Origin: Lentzea sp.
Lineage (GTDB): Bacteria > Actinomycetota > Actinomycetes > Mycobacteriales > Pseudonocardiaceae
DNA: 8,141 nt
Reading direction: 5' to 3'
Assembly: GCA_030146905.1 (NCBI GenBank)
Contig: JASLAV010000134.1
Span: 1 to 8,141, forward strand
Shown here: positions 1-5,856 of the stretch, one piece after another
Layout of the letters: each line of letters begins with the position of its first letter
How positions within the stretch are numbered: position 1 is the stretch's first letter
Program-made: the position numbers and the translations under genes
Notes under the pieces: generated by a model
What the model was told of the DNA's origin: nothing
Databases searched by the model: none
What the model saw: the letters and a program-made list of their open reading frames with translations, nothing else

Positions 1-9
1 TCCGGCTCG

Positions 10-351
10 GTGCACGCCGAATTCACCTCCGGCACCGCACCCGATCGGGTCGCCTCCCTGCTGGTCTGGGCGGCCTCGCTGCACGGGGTCAAGCTGACCT
101 GGACCCTTCAAGCCACAGGAACGCTGTTGGTCGCGGCGACCGGCCGCACTGCATCCGGGATCGCGCTCGGCCTTGCCGCCTCGGCGTCGGTGGTCGAACT
201 GGGCGGCAAGCTCAAGTCCGGCTCGGAGGCGGTGCTCGTCAAGGTCTTCCGACTGTCCGTGTGCACGCCGGAACAGGTCACCTTCGATGAGGTCGCCCAG
301 GTCGTCCGGGCCGCGCGTGCGTCCAGTGCCCGGCTGGCGGTCGCGGCATGA
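10..351 (+). CDS. Unrecognised AICE protein, 5' end uncertain
   Basis: I do not recognise the family. From the GTG at 10 it encodes 113 residues, rich in Ala, Val, Leu and Ser. The frame is open to the first base of the window, so the gene may begin further left; only nine bases precede the GTG, so a ribosome binding site cannot be judged. No membrane helix, signal peptide or metal-binding motif stands out. The middle (about residues 25-70) reads as alternating strands and small-residue helices, which suggests a small soluble alpha/beta protein. Its TGA overlaps the ATG of the WhiB-like gene (ATGA), so the two are probably translated together. Its place in the spread/replication cassette suggests an element-specific role, but nothing more specific can be said. 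Confidence 0.65.
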   Translation: MHAEFTSGTAPDRVASLLVWAASLHGVKLTWTLQATGTLLVAATGRTASGIALGLAASASVVELGGKLKSGSEAVLVKVFRLSVCTPEQVTFDEVAQVVRAARASSARLAVAA

Positions 352-677
352 GCAGCGATAACGCTGAGGTCTTCGGCTACCGCGTGTTGATGCGGGTGCT
401 GTTCGGACCTACTGGCGAACCGCCCGCCTGGCGTGAACGGGCCGCCTGCTCGGACGCCGATCCGAGCCTGTTCGACACCGCCGGCCGCATCGCCGCCGCG
501 AAGAAGGTGTGCGCGACCTGCCCGGTTCTCGCCGAATGCCGCCAAGACCAACTGGACTGGGAAGCGTCCAGCCCTGCCCGGTTCCGAGCCAACGCTTCCG
601 GCGTCGTCGGAGGGCTCACGGGTGCCGATCGGCGCCGCATCCACTACTCCGCCAACTCCCAGAAGGACGTGGCCTGA
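348..677 (+). CDS. WhiB-like iron-sulfur transcription factor
   Basis: This 109-residue protein has the WhiB pattern. An aromatic-basic lead-in (W29-R-E-R) runs into C34, followed by C55-x2-C58-x5-C64, four cysteines expected to hold a 4Fe-4S cluster. After the cluster comes a glycine turn and a basic DNA-contacting patch (G85-V-V-G-G, then R95-R-R). WhiB proteins generally bind the housekeeping sigma factor and redirect transcription; they occur on actinobacterial chromosomes, plasmids and phages. The canonical turn is G-V/I-W-G-G, and here Val replaces the Trp. The ATG overlaps the previous stop by four bases, and the stop shares one base with the next ATG (TGATG), so it sits inside a coupled operon. 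It probably regulates element genes; the target promoters are unknown. Confidence 0.9.
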   Translation: MSSDNAEVFGYRVLMRVLFGPTGEPPAWRERAACSDADPSLFDTAGRIAAAKKVCATCPVLAECRQDQLDWEASSPARFRANASGVVGGLTGADRRRIHYSANSQKDVA

Positions 678-862
678 TGAAGCTCGTGCTGGCTGTTCCG
701 GTCAATCTCCGCGGCTTCGTCCGTGTCGCGCACATGGCGTTCGCTGTGGTGACGTCCCTGGTCTGCATGTACCTGCTGTTCGGGTTCGTCGGGTGTCTGG
801 TGCTCGCCGTCGAACTGCTGTGGCTGGGGTGGCTGCTCCTCAAGGCAGCACACGGGGAGTAG
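677..862 (+). CDS. Small membrane protein of the spread cassette (61 aa)
   Basis: The ATG at 677 shares a base with the stop of the WhiB-like gene (TGATG), which supports both the start and reality of this short gene. The product has 61 residues: a short N-terminus with basic residues R12 and R16, then an almost uninterrupted hydrophobic run from about residue 20 to 56, long enough for two membrane helices or one long hairpin, ending in a short polar tail. I cannot assign a named family. Small membrane proteins of this sort lie beside spd genes in AICEs and conjugative plasmids of actinomycetes, where they are thought to help plasmid spreading between hyphal compartments. That role is inferred here from position only. 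Confidence 0.7.
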   Translation: MKLVLAVPVNLRGFVRVAHMAFAVVTSLVCMYLLFGFVGCLVLAVELLWLGWLLLKAAHGE

Positions 863-870
863 GTGGCTTG

Positions 871-1656
871 GTGCCCGAGAAGTCCAAGCACAGCAACGAA
901 ACCGAGAAACCACGCCGGACTCGCACCGTTCGGCGGCTGCGGGCACAGCTCGATGAAGCGGAGGACATCCACCAGCTCACCGCGAACCCGCTGCTCGCGG
1001 CTGTGCAGGCGGACCGGTTCCGGGTCTCGGTGACGCGCTCGATGTGGTGCTTCCTGACCTGCGGCCTCGGCTTCACCGCAACCGGCGTGCAGGCGTTCCT
1101 CGCCGGGAGCCTTGGGCCGTCCGACCCGATGTGGTGGGGCGCGTGGCTCGTGGAACCGGCCTTCGCCGGAATCCTGATCACGCTCCTGCGGTGGGAAGCG
1201 CAGATGCTCGCTCACGGCCTGGCGGTCGATGACCGGCCGGTGAAGTGGCTCAAGCGGGTCCTGCTCGGCGCAACGCTGATCACCAACGTGTGGTCGTCGC
1301 TGCGGCCACCGGACGGACAGATCAACGCCGGGATGGTGTTCCTGCACCTCGTGATCCCGCTCGTGGTCTTCCTGCTCGCCGAAGTCATGCCAGTAATCCA
1401 GGCACGCTGCAACTCCGCGCGTGCCAAGGCCGCTGAGATCGTCCCCGCGACAACTTCCACTCCACCGAGCGCCGTCACCCAAGCAGCACCCACTCGGACT
1501 GCTCTGAGGCTTCCCGGACACCTCCAAGGTGCGCTGGACGCCAAGGCGAACGAGGTGCGCGCAGAGGGCCGTGCTCTCACCGCACAAGACATTCAAGACG
1601 CGCTGAACGTGCCTGAGGAGTACGCCGCGCGACTGGCTGCGCAACTCGCAGCCTGA
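871..1656 (+). CDS. SpdB/DUF2637-like four-helix membrane spread protein
   Basis: From the GTG at 871 the product is 261 residues. GGGGAG at 854-859 lies 11 bases upstream; a TTG at 868 is the alternative start. The N-terminus (1-50) is charged and basic. Four hydrophobic segments follow, at about 57-80, 91-108, 128-145 and 154-174, with W88-W89 and the R107-W-E-A segment beside them. A Pro/Thr/Ala linker (190-210) leads to a C-terminal helical region (about 213-258) that looks like a small helix-turn-helix. This layout matches the DUF2637/SpdB-like proteins found next to rep genes in AICEs, thought to act in intramycelial spread with the TraB translocase at the membrane. The coding region ends just before a strong terminator. 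The family call rests on topology and context rather than on a catalytic motif. Confidence 0.75.
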   Translation: MPEKSKHSNETEKPRRTRTVRRLRAQLDEAEDIHQLTANPLLAAVQADRFRVSVTRSMWCFLTCGLGFTATGVQAFLAGSLGPSDPMWWGAWLVEPAFAGILITLLRWEAQMLAHGLAVDDRPVKWLKRVLLGATLITNVWSSLRPPDGQINAGMVFLHLVIPLVVFLLAEVMPVIQARCNSARAKAAEIVPATTSTPPSAVTQAAPTRTALRLPGHLQGALDAKANEVRAEGRALTAQDIQDALNVPEEYAARLAAQLAA

Positions 1657-1671
1657 TCTATCTCGATCAAC

Positions 1672-1716
1672 GCGGGGCATGACCAGATCACCGGTCGTGC
1701 CCCGCTTTTCGTTTTT
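1672..1716 (+). terminator. Strong intrinsic terminator between the spd-like gene and rep
   Basis: The left arm 1672-1684 (GCGGGGCATGACC) pairs with 1693-1705 (GGTCGTGCCCCGC) over 13 bp with a single G-U wobble and an 8-base loop. The T-rich tract TTTTCGTTTTT follows directly at 1706-1716. It should end most transcription from the spd cassette before rep, or act as an attenuator for readthrough into rep, since only 22 bases separate the tract from the rep start. Confidence 0.88.
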
Positions 1717-1732
1717 CTGCAACGAAAGGAGG
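1705..1732 (+). promoter_or_regulatory. Hairpin covering the 5' half of the rep ribosome binding site
   Basis: CTTTTCGTT (1705-1713) pairs with AACGAAAGG (1721-1729) over 9 bp with one G-U wobble and the loop TTTCTGC. The right arm contains the first five bases of the very strong ribosome binding site AAAGGAGG (1725-1732), which lies six bases before the rep GTG at 1739. The left arm is the T-tract of the preceding terminator, so the base C1705 and the tract are shared between the two structures. This suggests control of Rep synthesis, but regulation has not been shown. Confidence 0.55.
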
Positions 1733-1738
1733 GCAACT

Positions 1739-3088
1739 GTGCTCACTCTGGAAGACCGCATCACCGCACGAGTCAAGGCGGTCGACTTCCGGGCATGGCG
1801 AGACCGGGTCACCGCGATTGGCGGATGTGCCGCACCCATCCGGTTGTCCGGCGCCTTCCAGCTCCAAGACCTCAACGGCGGGCTGATCGAGCACATCGGC
1901 GGGGATGTCATGGTCCCGTGCGGCAATCGCCGGGAGTCAGTCTGCCTGGCCTGCTCCGACCGGTACGCGGCCGACGCCTACCACCTGATGCACGCGGGCC
2001 TGGCCGGTGGCTCCAAGGGCGTCCCCGAGACGGTGTCTGAGAAGCCGCGCGTGTTCGCCACGCTCACCGCGCCGTCGTTCGGCCCGGTCCACAACCGCCC
2101 GATCGCCACGACCGGCAAAGTCCGACCCTGCACGGGCTGCGGTGAATGGCACCACGGCGACGATCCCCGCATCGGCGGGGCTGTCGACCCCGGTACCTAC
2201 GACTACACCGGCGCGGTGCTCTGGCAGGCACACGCCGGGAAACTATGGCATCGCTTCACCATCGCCCTGCGCCGCAAGCTCGCTGGCGCGGCCGGTCTGA
2301 AGGTCTCCGAGTTCAAGAACCACGCTCGGTTGTCGTACGCCAAGGTCGCCGAGTACCAGCGGCGCGGTCTCGTCCACTTCCACGCCGTCGTGCGCGTCGA
2401 CGGACCGGATGGGCCGCACGATCCCACCCCTGCGTGGGCCACGGCCGAACTGCTCGGCGACTGCATCAAGTCCGCGGCTCGCTCGGTCGGGATCGACACC
2501 ACGCGGCCGGATGGTTCCCCGCTGCGCCTCGTGTGGGGTGAACAGGTCGACACCAAGGGAATCCGCGGCTCCCAGGTGGAAGACGCGTCCGGGGAGATCA
2601 GTGAGGCCCGGTTGGCGGGCTACGTCGCCAAGTACGCCACCAAGGGCACCGGCGCGAAGGACACGGCGGACCGGCCGATCCGCTCGCAGCTGGACATCGA
2701 CGTCCTCCAGATCTCCGAGCACCACCGGCGGATGGTGCAGACCGCGTGGGACCTCGGCGGCCTGGCCGACCTCGAGGAACTCAATCTGCGGAAGTGGGCG
2801 CACATGCTCGGGTTCCGCGGCCACTTCCTCACCAAGTCCAAGTACTACTCCACGACGTTCCGTGCCATTCGCGAAGAACGCCGCACGTTCCGGACGCTCG
2901 AAATGTTGGAGCGCCTCGAACTCGATCCGGACTCCGTGGTTCTCGTCAACGATTGGCAGTACGCCGGGTCCGGCTACAACAACGACGCGGAACGCGAGCT
3001 CGCGGCCGGCATCGCTGAGCGGGTCCGAGCGCAACGCCTACGCAGGTACAAACAGGAGGGGGGACTTCACCATGTCCGAGCTGCCTAA
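1739..3088 (+). CDS. repSA: RepSA-type HUH rolling-circle replication initiator
   Basis: This is the initiator that nicks the excised circular element at its double-strand origin to start rolling-circle replication. The 449-residue product shows the three expected motifs in order: F106-A-T-L-T-A-P-S-F-G-P-V-H118 (motif I), V212-H-F-H215 (the metal-binding HUH pair H213/H215) and Y295-V-A-K-Y-A-T-K302 (motif III, with the candidate nicking tyrosines). Cysteine clusters C61/C69/C72 and C131-x2-C134 with H138-H139 suggest zinc-binding segments typical of actinomycete Rep proteins. The start is GTG 1739 because AAAGGAGG lies six bases upstream; an in-frame ATG at 1679 falls inside the terminator. 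The stop overlaps the excisionase start by 17 bases. The length is in the normal range and no break is seen. The double-strand origin was not located. Confidence 0.92.
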   Translation: MLTLEDRITARVKAVDFRAWRDRVTAIGGCAAPIRLSGAFQLQDLNGGLIEHIGGDVMVPCGNRRESVCLACSDRYAADAYHLMHAGLAGGSKGVPETVSEKPRVFATLTAPSFGPVHNRPIATTGKVRPCTGCGEWHHGDDPRIGGAVDPGTYDYTGAVLWQAHAGKLWHRFTIALRRKLAGAAGLKVSEFKNHARLSYAKVAEYQRRGLVHFHAVVRVDGPDGPHDPTPAWATAELLGDCIKSAARSVGIDTTRPDGSPLRLVWGEQVDTKGIRGSQVEDASGEISEARLAGYVAKYATKGTGAKDTADRPIRSQLDIDVLQISEHHRRMVQTAWDLGGLADLEELNLRKWAHMLGFRGHFLTKSKYYSTTFRAIREERRTFRTLEMLERLELDPDSVVLVNDWQYAGSGYNNDAERELAAGIAERVRAQRLRRYKQEGGLHHVRAA

Positions 3089-3275
3089 CCCGGACGACTT
3101 CATGACAGCCGACGAGTTCTGCGCTCGGATGCGCATCTCGAAGGACACGTTCTACAAGTGGCGGCAGATTCCCGGTGCCGCTCCTGTCGTGCACAAGATG
3201 CGGAACGGGGCGCTGCGTATCTCCGGCGCCGACTTCGCCGCGTGGCTGCTCGGCCTGCGGAGTGATGCCGCGTGA
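3072..3275 (+). CDS. xis: Excisionase (MerR/AlpA-like helix-turn-helix, Xis)
   Basis: This 67-residue protein has the winged helix-turn-helix of the BldC/AlpA-type excisionases: M11-T-A-D-E-F then R19-M-R-I-S-K-D-T-F-Y-K-W30 as the recognition region, followed by a wing ending in A48-L-R-I-S and the closing helix D54-F-A-A-W-L. Such proteins bend DNA at the attachment sites and steer the integrase toward excision. The start is ATG 3072, preceded by AGGAGG at 3054-3059 running into a G-run. It overlaps the rep end by 17 bases and its TGA overlaps the integrase GTG (GTGA). Rep, Xis and Int are thus one coupled unit, which links replication of the circle with excision. Confidence 0.9.
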   Translation: MSELPNPDDFMTADEFCARMRISKDTFYKWRQIPGAAPVVHKMRNGALRISGADFAAWLLGLRSDAA

Positions 3276-4663
3276 ACCTCACATACAAGGTCAGCATCTA
3301 CGCGCTCAAGGTCCTCAAGCCGGACGCGAACGGGAAGGTCCGGCCGAAGCCGTACGGGGTCCGCTGGGCAACGGCCGGAAAACAGCACTCGGAGTGGTAC
3401 AAGTCCAAAGCGCTTGCGGACAACCGACGCTCCGACCTGAAGCAGTTCGTCAGGAAGGGCGAGGCCTTCGACATCACGTCAGGACTGCCGGAGTCGGAGG
3501 TCAAGAAGCAGTCCGCGCGGTCGCTGTTGAAGCTCGCGCAGGAGTTCATCAGTGAGTTGTGGGAGGAGGCAGCGCCCAACACGCGGAAGCGCTACGTCGA
3601 CACCTTGGCGATCCCGGTGGCCGCGTTCGTGGGGTCGCAGAAGGGCGCGCCTCCGGCTCGCGTGCTCCGGCGGGTACTAACGACGCACCTCCTGCCTGAC
3701 AACACCCGGAACCGGTCACTGACGGAGGCGGAGCAGGACGCGGCGGGTTGGATCGAGACCAACTCTCGTCTGGTTCGCGAACTGGCTGACAAGATCGAAA
3801 CTGGTCGGCTGCTGCGGTCGCTCGGCCGGAACCTCAACGGCAAGGTTGCGGCGGCGTGGACGACACGAACCCGGCGAGGCGTGCTTCACCACCTGCTCGG
3901 GTTCGCGGTCGACGTCGGCGAACTCGATGCGAATCCGGTCACCGGGCTGAAGTCCGCGGTGCAGCGGGGCACGAGCGAGGTTGACCCCCGGTCGGTGGTG
4001 AACCCGGCTCAAGGTCGCCAGTGCCTCGCGGCTGTGACCTACGCAGGCACCACGACCGGGCAGTACGACTACTTGTACGGGTTCTTCGCGACGATGTATT
4101 ACGCGGCTCTACGGCCGTGTGAGGTCAACCGGCTGCGGGAGGCTGATTGCAAGCTGCCCGAGACCGGCTGGGGTGAACTCATCCTGGAGAAGTCCGCTTC
4201 GCGGGCGAACGGGCGGTACACCGACTCTGGCGAGTTGTGGGAGACGCGTTCGCTCAAGCGGCAGGCTGAGGGTGCCGTCCGACCGGTGCCGATTCCGCCT
4301 GTGCTGGTCGCGATCCTCCGGTGGCATCTGAAGACGTTCGGGACTACCTCGGACGGGCGGCTGTTCCGCGGGACGATCAGCGGTGGGCCGATCAACGCGA
4401 CGGTCTACACACACGCTTGGGGTCGCGTTCGTGAGCTTGCGCTCTCGCCGGAGCAGTTCGAGTCGCCGTTGGCGGATACGCCGTATGCCCTCCGGCACGC
4501 GGCGGTCTCGACGTGGCTCGCGGCCGGCCTGCCTCCGGCCGAGGTGGCGGAGCGGGCTGGACACACGGTCGACGTGCTGCTGAAGGTCTACGCGAAGGTG
4601 CTGGACGGGCAGCGAGAGAAGTCGAACCAGAAGATCGACGCATTCCTGGGCGTTAGCGACTGA
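3272..4663 (+). CDS. int: Site-specific tyrosine recombinase (integrase)
   Basis: It catalyses integration and, with Xis, excision of the element at its attachment sites. The 463-residue product has an N-terminal arm-binding region (about 1-65), a helical core-binding domain (about 80-235) and a C-terminal catalytic domain. Visible catalytic residues are R281 (A-L-R-P-C-E-V), a candidate lysine K329, R408 with H409 (Y405-A-L-R-H-A), H431 (A-G-H-T) and the nucleophile Y440 in V-Y-A-K-V-L-D-G. The first position of the H-x-x-R box is Tyr, a variant I associate with actinomycete AICE integrases (Y-D-L-R-H-A). The GTG at 3272 overlaps the xis stop by four bases. Length and motifs are complete, so the enzyme is probably active. 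A short decayed copy of its tail lies at 5857-5910. Confidence 0.95.
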   Translation: MNLTYKVSIYALKVLKPDANGKVRPKPYGVRWATAGKQHSEWYKSKALADNRRSDLKQFVRKGEAFDITSGLPESEVKKQSARSLLKLAQEFISELWEEAAPNTRKRYVDTLAIPVAAFVGSQKGAPPARVLRRVLTTHLLPDNTRNRSLTEAEQDAAGWIETNSRLVRELADKIETGRLLRSLGRNLNGKVAAAWTTRTRRGVLHHLLGFAVDVGELDANPVTGLKSAVQRGTSEVDPRSVVNPAQGRQCLAAVTYAGTTTGQYDYLYGFFATMYYAALRPCEVNRLREADCKLPETGWGELILEKSASRANGRYTDSGELWETRSLKRQAEGAVRPVPIPPVLVAILRWHLKTFGTTSDGRLFRGTISGGPINATVYTHAWGRVRELALSPEQFESPLADTPYALRHAAVSTWLAAGLPPAEVAERAGHTVDVLLKVYAKVLDGQREKSNQKIDAFLGVSD

Positions 4664-4679
4664 AGCACCCCCGAAGTCG

Positions 4680-4708
4680 TCGTCATTCTTACTGCACTGG
4701 AATATACA
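4680..4708 (+). promoter_or_regulatory. Candidate promoter for the cargo pair
   Basis: TCGTCA (4680-4685) and TATACA (4703-4708) are separated by 17 bases, each matching four of six consensus positions, in one of the few AT-rich patches of the region. It would give an untranslated leader of nearly 200 bases before ATG 4901, so a nearer unrecognised promoter is possible. Confidence 0.25.
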
Positions 4709-4827
4709 CAAGCCTGTCGACACACAACCAGCTCGGTTGCGAACCTAAAAACCTGGATCACACCGAAGCATCGCCGTAACGAATCACGAGGGCGCAGCGA
4801 TCGGTGAAGAAGCGGGGTTCGAAATTC

Positions 4828-4857
4828 CTCCGGAAAGGCTGAAATCCTTTCGGGGAG
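4828..4857 (+). repeat. Hairpin formed by two adjacent 20-base repeats
   Basis: CTCC (4828-4831) and GAAAGG (4833-4838) pair with CCTTTC (4846-4851) and GGAG (4854-4857), with a small 1x2 internal loop and the 7-base loop CTGAAAT. There is no T-tract, so it is unlikely to be a terminator. It lies 44-73 bases before ATG 4901 and could be an operator or a leader structure. Confidence 0.45.
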
Positions 4858-4900
4858 CTTCACCTGCCGACAGCCACCATCGATGCGCATAGGAGCCTGG

Positions 4901-5230
4901 ATGCTGGTCAGAACCAAGCGTGGAAGTGTGGAGTTCGACGGAACTTCAGTCACGATCAGCCCGCCCCGAGGACTTGGAGGCTTGCTCAGCAGCAAGTCAC
5001 CCGTGTCTGTCCCCCTGAGGGCGATCAGATACATCGAGTTCAGCCCGCCGTCCGGGATGAAGGCAGGCTATTTCCGCATCAATACTGGGCAACCGCCACT
5101 CTCTGGCACGGCGATGCGGCCAGCGTTCATGGAGGCCAAGGACGACCCCCACGGGATCGTCTTCACCAGGTCCGAGCAGGACGAGTTCACGGCGCTCAAG
5201 GATGCGATCGAATCCGCGCTCACGCCATGA
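4901..5230 (+). CDS. DUF4429/PH-like domain protein (cargo gene 1)
   Basis: The 109-residue product resembles the DUF4429 domain of actinobacteria, a small PH-like beta-sandwich. Features are V10-E-F-D-G then V17-T-I, a central V37-P-L-R-A-I-R-Y-I-E strand, G57-Y-F-R-I, and the ending G85-I-V-F-T-R followed by a C-terminal helix (D94-E-F-T-A-L-K-D-A-I). There is no signal peptide or membrane segment, so it is probably cytosolic or membrane-associated. ATG 4901 is chosen because AGGAG (4891-4895) lies five bases before it; the upstream in-frame ATG at 4883 has no ribosome binding site. Its stop overlaps the ATG of the membrane-protein gene (ATGA), which implies coupled translation and joint function. 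The family match is moderate and the role is unknown. Confidence 0.7.
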   Translation: MLVRTKRGSVEFDGTSVTISPPRGLGGLLSSKSPVSVPLRAIRYIEFSPPSGMKAGYFRINTGQPPLSGTAMRPAFMEAKDDPHGIVFTRSEQDEFTALKDAIESALTP

Positions 5231-5793
5231 GCGCCAACACTGACGCCACTACCGACGCGAAGGCCCTCAGAGCGTCCGCGTCAGCCGTCGTCGGGGCGAT
5301 ACTCGGATACTTCGCGTTCAAGCTGCAGCTCAACGAAGGCGACAACAAGTTTTTCACTTATGCCCTAGGACTGGCATGCAGCGGGTTCTTTATCGACAGC
5401 CTGAAAAGCCTGTTCAGCGCCCTTAAAGCTAGAAATTCACCGCAGGAAGGTTCTCGGAGCACCGGCCGCACCCTCGGCACCGCCTTAACTATCACAGTCG
5501 TGGGCATCTGCATGTTTCCACTCTGCAGCATCCTGGCGCACTACTTGGATAAGCTCGAAGACAAGGGCGGCGTAGAGATCGGCATTGGCCTAGTAGCTGC
5601 CTTTACTGCGTTCGTCGGGCCAATTCTACTCGGGTCCTACCATTTCTACTGGGTCGAGCACGAACTTTCCGCGACGGGACTTAACTTAGTCGCTGCAATC
5701 CTGGTCGCGGGAGTGTTTGCAGCTGGGTCCATCGTCCTCTGGTACTACCTCAATATTGAGTACGGGCCAAAGCTCTACGCGCTGCTGATGTAG
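5227..5793 (+). CDS. Multi-helix membrane protein with two TTA codons (cargo gene 2)
   Basis: I do not recognise this 188-residue protein. After a polar N-terminus it has hydrophobic segments at about 18-34, 41-59, 84-106, 117-139 and 152-175, giving four or five membrane helices, with a charged loop at 60-82 and an acidic-basic patch at 107-114. The ATG overlaps the DUF4429-like stop by four bases. Base use is less GC-biased than in the AICE backbone, with CTA, CTT and ACT codons and two TTA leucine codons (residues 87 and 154). In filamentous actinomycetes TTA codons can make translation depend on the rare bldA-type tRNA, so it may be expressed mainly in late growth. Codon use and position point to a separately acquired cargo pair. 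It could act in membrane sensing or exclusion, but no motif shows this. Confidence 0.75.
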   Translation: MSANTDATTDAKALRASASAVVGAILGYFAFKLQLNEGDNKFFTYALGLACSGFFIDSLKSLFSALKARNSPQEGSRSTGRTLGTALTITVVGICMFPLCSILAHYLDKLEDKGGVEIGIGLVAAFTAFVGPILLGSYHFYWVEHELSATGLNLVAAILVAGVFAAGSIVLWYYLNIEYGPKLYALLM

Positions 5794-5856
5794 ACGCTTG
5801 GTGCCCCGACCTACCGCGCACTAGCACGACGGAGCAGGTGGCCTGTTCGAGGCCTT

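Larger units (their letters stand above)
4664..4900 (+). other. Non-coding leader between int and the cargo pair, with repeats
   Basis: No convincing gene lies here, and the region is more AT-rich than its surroundings. It holds a weak promoter-like pair (4680-4708), an inverted repeat CAACC-N5-GGTTG (4725-4739), two adjacent imperfect 20-base units (4821-4840 and 4841-4860, 13 of 20 matching) that can fold into one hairpin, and the ribosome binding site of the next gene. An attachment site would be expected near here, but no tRNA-like core can be recognised. Confidence 0.5.

Noticed and set aside
1679..1738. ATG at 1679 as an upstream in-frame start of rep
   Set aside because: It lies inside the left arm of the terminator stem and has no ribosome binding site, whereas GTG 1739 has AAAGGAGG at ideal spacing.
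616..1926. Long open frame on - (436 codons) across the spd-like gene and rep start
   Set aside because: It lies opposite well-supported + genes with family motifs, its translation is low-complexity and rich in Arg, His and Pro, and it has no recognisable domain; this is a mirror frame produced by high GC.
4812..4833. tRNA-like T-arm (GGGGTTCGAAATTCC) as a possible att core
   Set aside because: The stem would have two wobble pairs and a mismatch, the conserved G53-C61 pair would be G-U, and no acceptor stem or other arms can be drawn.
4883..4900. ATG at 4883 as the start of the DUF4429-like gene
   Set aside because: No ribosome binding site precedes it, whereas AGGAG lies five bases before ATG 4901.
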